Assembly (NCBI RefSeq): GCF_006716565.1
Contig: NZ_VFPG01000001.1
Location: 3,100,001 to 3,164,000, forward strand
DNA: 64,000 bases
Direction of reading: 5' to 3'
Source of the DNA: Nocardia bhagyanarayanae
GTDB taxonomy: Bacteria > Actinomycetota > Actinomycetes > Mycobacteriales > Mycobacteriaceae
This document shows, one piece after another, positions 53,392-61,600 of this stretch; within the stretch, counting starts at the first letter, position 1; every line of letters starts with the position of its first letter. Under the pieces are notes generated by a model that was not told the DNA's origin, made no database searches, and saw nothing but the letters and a program-made list of their open reading frames with translations. The position numbers and the translations under genes were made by a program.

Positions 53392-53931
53392 ATGCGGAAA
53401 TTATTCGAGTCCACCCTGATTTCACTCGATGGCGCAGTCGACAACCCTGGCTCGTGGGCGATGCGGTATTTCAACGAGGAGAGCAGGCAGGAGGCGACTG
53501 AACAGCTCCGCCGAAGCGACGCCATGCTGATGGGCCGAAATACCTATCTCGCCCTCGCCGCGCAATGGGCGAACGCCGACGGCGAGTTCGCCGACGCGAT
53601 CAACCGGATAACCAAGTACGTCTTCTCCTCGACACTGGAGCGGCCGGTGTGGTCCAACACCGAGCTGATCACGACCGACCTGCCCGAGACAGTCGCGAAA
53701 CTGAAAGCCGACGGCGACGGGGATCTGACGCTGTACGGCCACGGTCAGCTCAGCCGAACGCTGCTGGAACACTCCTTGCTCGACGAAATCATGCTCTCGG
53801 TGCATCCGGTGACCGCGAACTCGTCTGCCAGTGGGTTCACTGTGCCAGAGCGGGCTCGACTGACCCTTCGGGAAAGTCACGCCAGGAAATCCGGTGTCGT
53901 CGTGACGACATACGCGGTTTCCTACACATAG
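53392..53931 (+). CDS. Dihydrofolate reductase-fold protein (RibD C-terminal type)
   Basis: 179 residues. MRKLFESTLISLDGAVDNPG, SDAMLMGRNTYLALAAQW, ITKYVFSSTL and LTLYGHGQLSRTLLEHSLLD are the standard segments of the stand-alone RibD_C/DHFR-like family that is often paired with sigma-factor genes in actinobacteria. It likely binds NADPH; the natural substrate is unknown. AAGGAGAC precedes ATG 53392. The sigma factor gene starts 35 bp after its stop on the same strand, so the two are probably one transcript. Confidence 0.9.
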   Translation: MRKLFESTLISLDGAVDNPGSWAMRYFNEESRQEATEQLRRSDAMLMGRNTYLALAAQWANADGEFADAINRITKYVFSSTLERPVWSNTELITTDLPETVAKLKADGDGDLTLYGHGQLSRTLLEHSLLDEIMLSVHPVTANSSASGFTVPERARLTLRESHARKSGVVVTTYAVSYT

Positions 53932-53966
53932 ACGCACACAGCAAGCCTGCGGATCGGTGAGGACAC

Positions 53967-55094
53967 ATGACCGGAGCACGGCAACATGCCGAGACCGAAG
54001 CCTCGAGGAGGAGCGGCGCGAACGCCGAAGTCCTGAACGAGCGGTTCGTCGCGGACACCGAGCGGTACCGGCGTGAGCTGCTGGCCCATTGCTACCGAAT
54101 GGTCGGTTCGGTACATGAAGCCGAAGATCTGGTGCAGGAGACCTACATTCGAGCCTGGCGAGCTTATCCGCGGTTCGAAGGCCGGTCGTCGGTCCGCACC
54201 TGGCTGTACACGATCGCCACCAACGCCTGTGTGGACACCCTGAGCGATCATCGGCGACGGGTGCTGCCCTCGGGTCTGCGCGGCGCCTACCGAGGACCGG
54301 ATGCGCCCCCACGTCTCGACGGGGAAGCCGGGCTTTCTTGGCTCCAGCCGATGCCGGACGCACTGATCGCTACCTCGGTGGGCGATCCGGAGTCGCACGT
54401 GATCGCCCGCGAATCGTTGCGGCTGGCACTGATCGCCAGCCTGCAACACCTCCCCGTGCGGCAGCGGGCCATCGTGATCCTGCGGGAGGCATTGGCCTTC
54501 ACCGCCGGGGAAACCGCGAAGATTCTCGGCACCACACCGGCCGCGGTGAAGACCGGCCTGCAACGTGCCCGCGCGCGGCTCGCGGAGCTCGACACGACTC
54601 CCGAAGATCTGATCGAACCCACCGACCGGCGGGCTCGCACCCTACTGGCCGGCTATATCGCCGCATTCGAGCATTCCGACGTGAGCCTCTTGGAACAAGT
54701 ACTGCGAGCCGACGCCACCTTGGAAGCGACGCCATTCGAGAACTGGTACGCGGGCCGGGAGGCCTGTATGCGTCAGCTCGAGAAGTACGTTCTCGGCGCT
54801 CCGGGCGACTGGCGTATGTTGCCGACCCAAGCCAACGGTCAACCGGCCGTTGTCACTTACCACCGGGACGCTGACGGTGTGCTGGTCCCGTACGGAGTCG
54901 CGGTGCTGACGCCCACCACGACCGGCGTGTCCAGGGTGGTCGCCTTCAAAGACCCGACGCTTGTCGCCGTGTTCGGCTTCCCGGAAACTCCATCGCGAAC
55001 TCGCAGTCCTGGCGGAGAAGCCGAAGTCGATTCGGGTCCAAGTGGGCATCGGCGGCAAGTTGAACATGGAAAGTTCCACAGTGAGCGAGGTTAA
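53967..55094 (+). CDS. ECF sigma factor, SigG-like, with C-terminal SnoaL domain
   Basis: 375 residues. Region 2 is in YRRELLAHCYRMVGSVHEAE, DLVQETYIRAWRAYPRFEGR and SSVRTWLYTIATNACVDTLS. Region 4 is in HLPVRQRAIVILREALAFTA and AKILGTTPAAVKTGLQRARA. After a linker with DRRARTLLAGYIAAFEHSDV a SnoaL/NTF2-like domain follows, the architecture of M. tuberculosis SigG-type factors. No anti-sigma gene is adjacent; the C-terminal domain may regulate activity in cis (family knowledge for related groups). The last ~30 residues (SRTRSPGGEAEVDSGPSGHR) extend past the usual end FGFPET and look like stop-loss sequence. Preceded by the RibD-C gene. Confidence 0.9.
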   Translation: MTGARQHAETEASRRSGANAEVLNERFVADTERYRRELLAHCYRMVGSVHEAEDLVQETYIRAWRAYPRFEGRSSVRTWLYTIATNACVDTLSDHRRRVLPSGLRGAYRGPDAPPRLDGEAGLSWLQPMPDALIATSVGDPESHVIARESLRLALIASLQHLPVRQRAIVILREALAFTAGETAKILGTTPAAVKTGLQRARARLAELDTTPEDLIEPTDRRARTLLAGYIAAFEHSDVSLLEQVLRADATLEATPFENWYAGREACMRQLEKYVLGAPGDWRMLPTQANGQPAVVTYHRDADGVLVPYGVAVLTPTTTGVSRVVAFKDPTLVAVFGFPETPSRTRSPGGEAEVDSGPSGHRRQVEHGKFHSERG

Positions 55095-55114
55095 CCTTGC
55101 GGCGCTAGTTTCTG

Positions 55115-55138
55115 TCTGCTCGCAGTGCAGCGAGCAGA
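55115..55138 (+). terminator. Hairpin between sigma factor and lipase genes
   Basis: TCTGCTCGC (55115-55123) pairs with GCGAGCAGA (55130-55138) with a six-base loop. It lies 20 bases after the sigma-gene stop and 15 bases before the lipase ATG. Either an intrinsic terminator without U-tract or a structure that modulates lipase translation. Confidence 0.5.
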
Positions 55139-55152
55139 TCGGAGTTCGAATC

Positions 55153-55842
55153 ATGCACATCACATCGATCACGCGCCGCCTCGGGATGGCCGCTATCACC
55201 TTGGTCGCTACGGCTGCCGCTTCCCTCGGCATCGCCACGCCGGAGGCCGCTGCGGCGCCGGCGCGAGATCCGATACTTTTCGTCCATGGATGGCAGGGAT
55301 CGGCGTCGAACTGGGACTACATGTGGGGCCGATTCCTGAACGCGGGGTACTCCGCGGACGAGATGGCACGATTCAGTTACGACAGCTCCCAGTCGAACAA
55401 GGACATCGCGGTGGAGGTGAAAGCGCAGGTCGATTCGCTGCGCGCGAAAACCGGTGCCGCCAAGGTCGACATCATCACCCACTCGATGGGCGGCCTCAAC
55501 AGTCGCTGGTACCTGAAGAACCTGGACGGCCTGGGCTTCGTCGACGACTGGGTCTCCATCGGCGGCCCCAATCACGGCACCGACGCCGCCAATGGATGCG
55601 CCGACGCCTCCTGTGTGGAGATGCGGGTCGGCTCGGCCTTCCTGACCGAGCTCAACAGCACCGACGAAACCCCCGGCCGGGTGAACTACGGCACCTGGTG
55701 GTCGCCGTGCGACGAGATCATCAACCCCGATGAGAGCACGATTCTCAGCGGTGCCGCCAACACCCGGACGCTGTGCCTGGGTCATCTCGCGCTGCTGTCG
55801 TCGTCGCCGGTTTTCGAGGGCGTGCGCGACTTCGTGAAGTAG
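55153..55842 (+). CDS. Secreted lipase (class 2/LipA-like)
   Basis: 229 residues with a Sec signal (ITRRLGMAAITLVATAAASL, cleavage near AAA-AP). The mature domain begins with PILFVHGWQGSASNWDYMWG, the nucleophile elbow is VDIITHSMGGLNSRWYLKN, and the acid and His are likely in PDESTILSG and LCLGHLALLSS. Size and motifs match Bacillus LipA-type minimal lipases. Two cysteine pairs (GCADASC, PCDE and LCLG) suggest disulfides. A strong terminator at 55858-55898 ends the transcript. It may belong to the regulon of the sigma factor upstream. Confidence 0.9.
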   Translation: MHITSITRRLGMAAITLVATAAASLGIATPEAAAAPARDPILFVHGWQGSASNWDYMWGRFLNAGYSADEMARFSYDSSQSNKDIAVEVKAQVDSLRAKTGAAKVDIITHSMGGLNSRWYLKNLDGLGFVDDWVSIGGPNHGTDAANGCADASCVEMRVGSAFLTELNSTDETPGRVNYGTWWSPCDEIINPDESTILSGAANTRTLCLGHLALLSSSPVFEGVRDFVK

Positions 55843-55857
55843 TCGGCTGAGCCCGGA

Positions 55858-55898
55858 CCGGCCCCGTCTCGCATCCGCGAGGCGGGGCCGGATCTTTT
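55858..55898 (+). terminator. Terminator after the secreted lipase gene
   Basis: CCGGCCCCG-T-CTCGC (55858-55872) pairs with GCGAG-G-CGGGGCCGG (55877-55891), one G-U type mismatch, four-base loop, followed by ATCTTTT. Confidence 0.9.
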
Positions 55899-56047
55899 GA
55901 TCCGGTTCTCGAGTGACGGCACGCAGACCTCCCAAGGCCACCGCACTCGCCACCTCACATCTCTGAGTGCTGCGTCGTCGGATTACCGAAACCATGAGGA
56001 CCGTCGCCGGGGAACCGGTTGCGGCCGGAAATCGAACGGAGTATCCG

Positions 56048-56485
56048 ATGACTCAGCAGTCCGAAATCGCAGCCTTCTTGGACAGCCGCACCGATGCCAT
56101 GCGGTCGAAAGACCTCGACCGGCTCATGTCGTTCTATACGTCCGACATCGTGTATTACGACGCCGTAGCCCCGCTTCGATTCACGGGAACCGACGAAGTG
56201 CGCCGCAACTTCCTACGGTGGTTCGACGGTTACGAGGGCCCCATCGGCCTGGAAACGCACGATCGGACCATCGTCGTCGACGGCGACGTCGCGTTCGCCA
56301 ACATGCTGCACCTGGACTCGGGAAAGCGGAAGGGCGGCCTCGACCTCGGGATATGGGTACGAGAGACCACTTGTCTCCGACGGTCGGACGGCGCGTGGTC
56401 GATCACCCACGAGCATGTCTCGATTCCGTTCGACCCGAACAACTTTCAAGTCTGGATCGCCTCGGACAAGAACCAGCCCGCCTGA
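56048..56485 (+). CDS. SnoaL/NTF2-fold protein, copy 2
   Basis: 145 residues, the normal-length member of the pair with 48144-48650. Shared blocks include LMSFYTSDIVYYDAVAPLRF, EVRRNFLRWFDGYEGPIGLE, NMLHLDSGKRKGGLDL and HEHVSIPFDPNNFQVWI. It stops at SDKNQPA. The ~100 bp before the ATG also matches copy 1, so promoter and leader were duplicated too. It is followed after 68 bp by the epimerase-like gene on the same strand and may be co-transcribed with it. Ligand unknown. Confidence 0.85.
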   Translation: MTQQSEIAAFLDSRTDAMRSKDLDRLMSFYTSDIVYYDAVAPLRFTGTDEVRRNFLRWFDGYEGPIGLETHDRTIVVDGDVAFANMLHLDSGKRKGGLDLGIWVRETTCLRRSDGAWSITHEHVSIPFDPNNFQVWIASDKNQPA

Positions 56486-56553
56486 CCGGGGTTCCGGGCG
56501 AGTCGCTCGGAACACCGACCGCGCAACGGAACACACGACAGGATCGAACACCC

Positions 56554-57477
56554 ATGTCCCTTCGCATCGTCCTCGGCGCTGGCCCGGTGGGCTCGGCGGT
56601 CGCACTCCTCCTCGCCGAGCGGGGCGACCGAGTTCGCCTGGTCACCCGTAGTGGCTCAGGACCGGACCACCCCCTGATCGAACGGATCACCACGGACGCC
56701 ACCGACGTGCCCGCCCTCGAAAAGCAGACCGCAGGTGCGACCGCGCTCTACCAGTGCGCCCAGCCGCCGTACAGCAGGTGGTCGACGCAGTTTCCACCGC
56801 TCGTCCGCTCCGCCATCGAGGTGGCGGAGCGCACCGGCGCGCTCCTGGCGAGTGTTGGAAACCTCTATGGTTACGGCGAATTCGATGGGCCGGTCCGGGA
56901 AACCCACCCCCAGCGCCCGAACTCCACGAAGGGCCGCCTCCGCGCCCAACTCTGGACGGAGGCGTCGACCGCTCACGAGGCGGGCCGCATCCGCGCCGTC
57001 GAAGTGCGTGGCTCCGATTACCTCGGCGCAGGCGCGAATTCGGTCGCCATCGCGATGGTGCTGAACCCGGTGCGGAACGGAAAGCTCGCCCTGGTTCCCG
57101 GTGATCCGGACGCCCCGCACAGCTGGACCGTCACCGGCGACGTGGCGAAGACCCTGGTGGCCGCCGCGGACGACGAAACCGCTTGGGGCGCGGTCTGGCA
57201 CGTCCCCAGCGCGCCTCCGCTCTCACTTCGCGCCCTCGCCGACCTGACCGCCGCCGTCGCCGCGGCCCCATCGGCCCGCGTCCGCCGCATGCCCTACCCC
57301 TTGTTGTGGGCCGCCGGTCTCTTGGATTCCGACGCCCGCGAACTTTGTGAACTGCGCTACCAGTTCGAGCGTCCCTTCGTACTCGATTCCTCGGCTGCCA
57401 CAGTGAAATTCGGCATCACACCCACGCTTACCGAGGTTGCCGTGCGCGCCACCCTCGCCGCCCTTCCAACCCGCTGA
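56554..57477 (+). CDS. NAD(P)-binding epimerase/dehydratase-like protein
   Basis: 307 residues. The N-terminal Rossmann motif is RIVLGAGPVGSAVALLLAER. The catalytic-type Tyr region is SVGNLYGYGEFDGPVRET, and VRGSDYLGAGANSVAIAMVL and PHSWTVTGDVAKTLVAAADD follow the extended-SDR pattern of NmrA/epimerase-like proteins. The exact reaction is unknown. ATG 56554 is in frame after the copy-2 SnoaL stop. A frameshifted TetR gene 190 bp downstream on the opposite strand probably once regulated this gene. Confidence 0.86.
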   Translation: MSLRIVLGAGPVGSAVALLLAERGDRVRLVTRSGSGPDHPLIERITTDATDVPALEKQTAGATALYQCAQPPYSRWSTQFPPLVRSAIEVAERTGALLASVGNLYGYGEFDGPVRETHPQRPNSTKGRLRAQLWTEASTAHEAGRIRAVEVRGSDYLGAGANSVAIAMVLNPVRNGKLALVPGDPDAPHSWTVTGDVAKTLVAAADDETAWGAVWHVPSAPPLSLRALADLTAAVAAAPSARVRRMPYPLLWAAGLLDSDARELCELRYQFERPFVLDSSAATVKFGITPTLTEVAVRATLAALPTR

Positions 57478-57667
57478 CAGAGTTACCGATCACCAGACCC
57501 GAGGCCCGCGATACCGCCGCTTCCTCGGGGCGATCACGTTCACCGGCGACCCCTCGCCTGCGGCGGCCGCCAACGCGCGACGCGGGAGGCTCTGGCCCAG
57601 CCCTCAGAGGTCCGCGCCCTCGGCAGCATCGCAGCCGGCTCCGGGGCGCGGGTCCGCGCCTGAGCCG

Positions 57668-57807
57668 CTACGCGCCGGCGTATGCGCAGCCGGTGCCGAG
57701 GTGCTCGGTCGGATCCGCCGCCGAGGTCGCTTCGTAGCCGCGCTGCCGGTACAGTTCCGGTCCGCGATCGAGCACCGCGTGGGATCGAATTCCTTGGCAC
57801 GCGCCAT
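57668..57807 (-). pseudogene. Frameshifted TetR-family regulator remnant
   Basis: ATG 57807 opens with MARAKEFDP, the standard start of a TetR subfamily. The reading then switches frame, and SHAVLDRGPELYRQRGYEAT, SAADPTEHLGTGCAYAGA continue the helix-turn-helix in the second frame. A stop at 57668 ends it; the C-terminal domain is not found further left. One frameshift plus loss of the 3' part make it a pseudogene. Its promoter and operator palindrome remain intact. Confidence 0.75.
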
Positions 57808-57815
57808 ATTTCGAG

Positions 57816-57844
57816 ATACTAGGATGTCGCGACCGATCGGTCAA
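57816..57844 (-). promoter_or_regulatory. Promoter and operator of the decayed TetR gene
   Basis: On the minus strand, -35 TTGACC (57844-57839) and -10 TAGTAT (57821-57816) are separated by exactly 17 bases. The palindrome GACCGATCGGTC (57831-57842) overlaps the -35. The ATG at 57807 is about nine bases from the -10, so the transcript would be nearly leaderless. Confidence 0.7.
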
Positions 57845-58439
57845 ATAAGAGGCGCCGCGAGCTGCCATCCGTAACCGCAGAACAGGTCGCCTCGACGAAG
57901 AACCTGGTCGCCGCCTGCTCGCAGGACGCCCGATGTATCGCTGCGGACCCGTCATCTGGGTGTCGATCGCCGGGTCCGCGGGTTCCCTGGTTCGCCTCGG
58001 CGCCGAGTGCGGCGACCGCGGCGACGACGCCCGACGCTCCACCGGTTCCGGCAGACTCCGCGCCGGAGCCGACCGGTGATCACCGGCTCGAGCGAACCTC
58101 CGGCGCTCTCTTCGGTCAAGGTAACCGTCGTGATACTCCCGGACGGTTGACAAGCTCGAGATCGTACAAATACTGTTCAGTAACCATGAATCCTGTGCTG
58201 CCGTACGAAATTCCGAGAGGGATCCTTGTGCCAATCCACATCGCCATAGCGTAGGTGCGACGTACGCACCTTGTTCGGGCACTAACCCTCTAACGCGCGC
58301 CGCAATCCTCTGGCATGCCCTGTAGCGCTTCTGTTTCCAGCGTCGCTCGCTGACTCGATTGCTCTACTGAGCCCCGACGGCACCGCTAGGTCCGGTCTGA
58401 CCTGCGTTGTCTCCTCGTGGCTCGGCCTGTCCGTGGGAG
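57845..58439. other. Gene-free stretch before the polyketide synthase
   Basis: About 600 bp without a supportable gene. Open frames are arginine-rich shadows. TACTGTTCAGTA near 58188 is a short dyad. This region probably marks the left edge of the polyketide cluster. Confidence 0.5.
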
Positions 58440-58476
58440 ATGCTCCGCATTATTGTGGAAAATGCTCCGCTTTATT
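58440..58476. promoter_or_regulatory. Direct repeat upstream of the polyketide synthase gene
   Basis: ATGCTCCGCATTATT (58440-58454) and ATGCTCCGCTTTATT (58462-58476) match at 14 of 15 positions and start 22 bp apart. A distinctly AT-rich segment follows (58555-58595, AATCTTAATGCAATC), likely the promoter. Heptad-type direct repeats at 11- or 22-bp spacing are the binding pattern of SARP activators (family knowledge). Confidence 0.55.
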
Positions 58477-58638
58477 CGGGGCGCTTCGCCGACCCTCGAC
58501 CACGTCGAAATCGGTTATGTCGAAGCATGAACGTTCCGAGCCGGAACTGTCTCGATAAATCTTAATGCAATCTTTGGTTTAACCGTGAATCAATCGTGAC
58601 GGGGGGTCACAGCGTGCACTGAGGAAGGATGGTCAGAG

Positions 58639-61600
58639 GTGACCGGATCGGCCTTTGCCGTCGCTATTGTCGGCATGTCCTGCAGAATGCCGGGAGCGGC
58701 CGATCTCGACAGTTTCTGGCAGCTCCTCAGAGCGGGGCGCGCCGCGATCGGCGCAGCTCCGTCCGCACGCGGGAACATCACCGAGCGGGCCGGATTCATC
58801 GACACCGCGGGTGAGTTCGACGCGGACTTCTTCGGGGTCTCGCCCAACGAGGCGCGGGCGATCGATCCGCAGCAGCTGCTCGCGTTGGAGTTGAGCTGGG
58901 AGGCGCTCGAGGACGCGGGCCTGGCCGCCACGGCACGCGATGACCGGCGGTGTGGCGTGTTCCTCGGCTGCACCGGTGGTGATTTCGCCGAAATCGTTGC
59001 TTCCCAAGGTGGTCCGGGCGTCAGCAGGCACTCGCTGTGGGGTGTCGGACGCGGCATCATCGCCAACCGCGTCTCGAACTACTTCGGTTTCAACGGCCCG
59101 AGCATCGTCATCGACAGCGCCCAGGCATCATCGCTGGTCGCGGTGCATCTGGCGTGTGAGAGCCTGCGCAGCGGCGAGAGCGACGTGGCCCTGGCCGGTG
59201 GCCTGAACCTGATTCTGTCGCCGACGAGCGGTGAACGGATCGAGCAGTTCGGCGCGCAGTCTGCGCTGGGCGCGTGCCACACCTTCGACGCGCGGGCCGA
59301 CGGGTTCGTGCGCGGCGAGGGCGGCGGTGTGGTGGTGCTGAAACCACTGGCGCGGGCGATCGCCGACGGCGACCGGATTCGGGCCGTGATCCGCGGCAGC
59401 GCGGTCAACACCGGCAACGAACGCCGAGTGTTGAGCGCCCCGAGCCGGGATGCGCAGGCCACGGCGATCCGCTCCGCTCTGAGCGCGGCGGGTGTCGAGG
59501 CAGGGTCGGTGCAGTACGTCGAATTGCACGGCACCGGAACGCCCGCCGGTGATCCGGTCGAGGCCGCCGCGCTCGGCGAGACCTACGGCGCAGGCCGGGC
59601 GCAGGACGCGCCGCTGGCCGTCGGATCGGTCAAGACGAATATCGGGCACCTGGAAGGTGCTTCGGGTATCGCGGGTCTCGTCAAGACCGTGCTCTCGCTG
59701 AGTCACCGGGAACTGGTGGCCAGCCTGAACTTCGAGACGCCGAATCCGCGTATTCCTCTCGTAGATCTGGGTTTACGGGTCGTCACGGGCACCGAGGACT
59801 GGCCCGCGGCCGCGGTGCGCAGGGCAGGGGTGTCCTCGTTCGGCATGGGGGGATCGAATGCCCACGTGATCGTGGAGGAGGCGCCCGCCGTCTCGTCGAC
59901 GGCGTCCACGGGCGACGGCGCGGTCGGTGCGGTGCCGTGGGTGGTGTCGGCCCGCAGCGAGGACGGCGTGCGCGCGCAAGCGGCCCGGCTCCGGGAGTGG
60001 CTGCTCCGCCATCCGGAGCTGGATGTGGTCGATGTGGCGCGTTCGCTGCTGACCACCAGAGCCCAAATGGAGTGGCGCGGCAGCGTCGTCGGGCGGGATC
60101 GAGAGGAGTTGCTGGCCGGATTGGCGGCCCTCGCCGACCCGACCGCGCCCGCCGCGGACGTCGAGCCGACCACCGCGCGGGCCGAACAGCGGCGGATCGC
60201 GTTCGTCTTCCCCGGGCAAGGCAGCCAGTGGGAGGGTATGGCGCTCGGGCTGTTGGATTCTGGTGGGGCGTTCGCGGAGTCGATCGCGGACTGCGAAGCG
60301 GCGCTCGCGCCGTACGTGGACTGGTCGCTGACAGCGGTGCTGCGTCGCGAGGGCGCCGCGCCCCCGCTGGATCGCGTGGATGTCGTGCAGCCGGTGCTGT
60401 TCGCGGTGATGGTCTCGCTGGCCCGGATGTGGCAGGCGGCCGGCGTGCAGCCGGATGTGGTGATCGGCCATTCCCAGGGCGAGATCGCCGCCGCGCACGT
60501 CGCCGGTGGATTGTCGCTGTCCGACGCGGCGCGCGTGGTGACGCTGCGGTCGCGGGCGGTCGCCGACGAGCTGGCCGGACAGGGCGGTATGGCTTCGATC
60601 GGACTCGGCGCGGACGCGGTCCGGGAACGTCTGTCGGCGTATGGGGATCGGTTGTCGTTGGCGGCGGTGAACGGACCGGCGCAGAGCGTGATAGCCGGTG
60701 ATGTTCCGGCGATGGAGGAGTTTCTCGCCGCCTGCGCCGACGACGGTGTGTGGGCCCGCCGGATTCCGGTGGACTACGCGTCGCATTCGAAGGTGGTCGA
60801 GCGGCTCCGCGATCGGTTGCTCGAGGAACTGGAGCCGGTCCGCCCGCGATCCGGTTCGGTGCCTTTCTTCTCCACGGTTTTCGCCGACCAGTTGGATACG
60901 GCGGAACTCGACGCCGACTACTGGTATCGGTCGTTGCGGGAACCGGTTCGATTCGCCGATGCTGTCACGGCGCTGATCGGGGACGGTGTCAACGGATTCA
61001 TCGAGGCGAGTCCGCATCCGGTGCTCACGATGGGCATCGGCCTGACCGCCGAGGCGGCCGGTGCGGCCGAGGGCGTAGCTGTCGTCGGCTCGTTGCGGCG
61101 CGGTGCGGGCGGCCAGGAACGGTTCACGGCATCGCTGGCAGAGGCCTATTGCGCCGGTGTGCCGGTGGACTTGCACGCGCTGGTCTCGGGTGGGGCGCGG
61201 GTCGATTTGCCGCCGTACGCGTTTCAGCGTCGCAATTTCTGGGCCGGTGCGCCGGTCACTTCCGGTGGCGGTGTCACCGATGTCGTCGCGGCAGCCGAGG
61301 AACAGACTCCCGAGGACCGAATTTCCGAAGAGCGGACGGGAGGCCGGGACAACGGCCCGCTAGCACGCAAACTGCTGGGTGCTCCCGAATATCAGCGCGA
61401 CACAATAGCTCTCGATCTCGTTCGCGAGCACGCTGCTGCCGTACTAGGTCACGAGTCGGCTGAATCGATTCACCCCGACCTGCCGTTCACCGAGTTCGGC
61501 TTCGACTCCGTCAGCGGAGTCGAGTTGCAGAACCGGCTGATGCGGGCCACCGGTGTGCCGCTGCCGAGGACGCTCGTCTTCGACCATCCGACCGCGACCG

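Noticed and set aside
57845..58282. Frames in the gap before the polyketide synthase
   Set aside because: Arginine- and serine-rich, no motifs; the only readable protein is the TetR remnant at 57668-57807.
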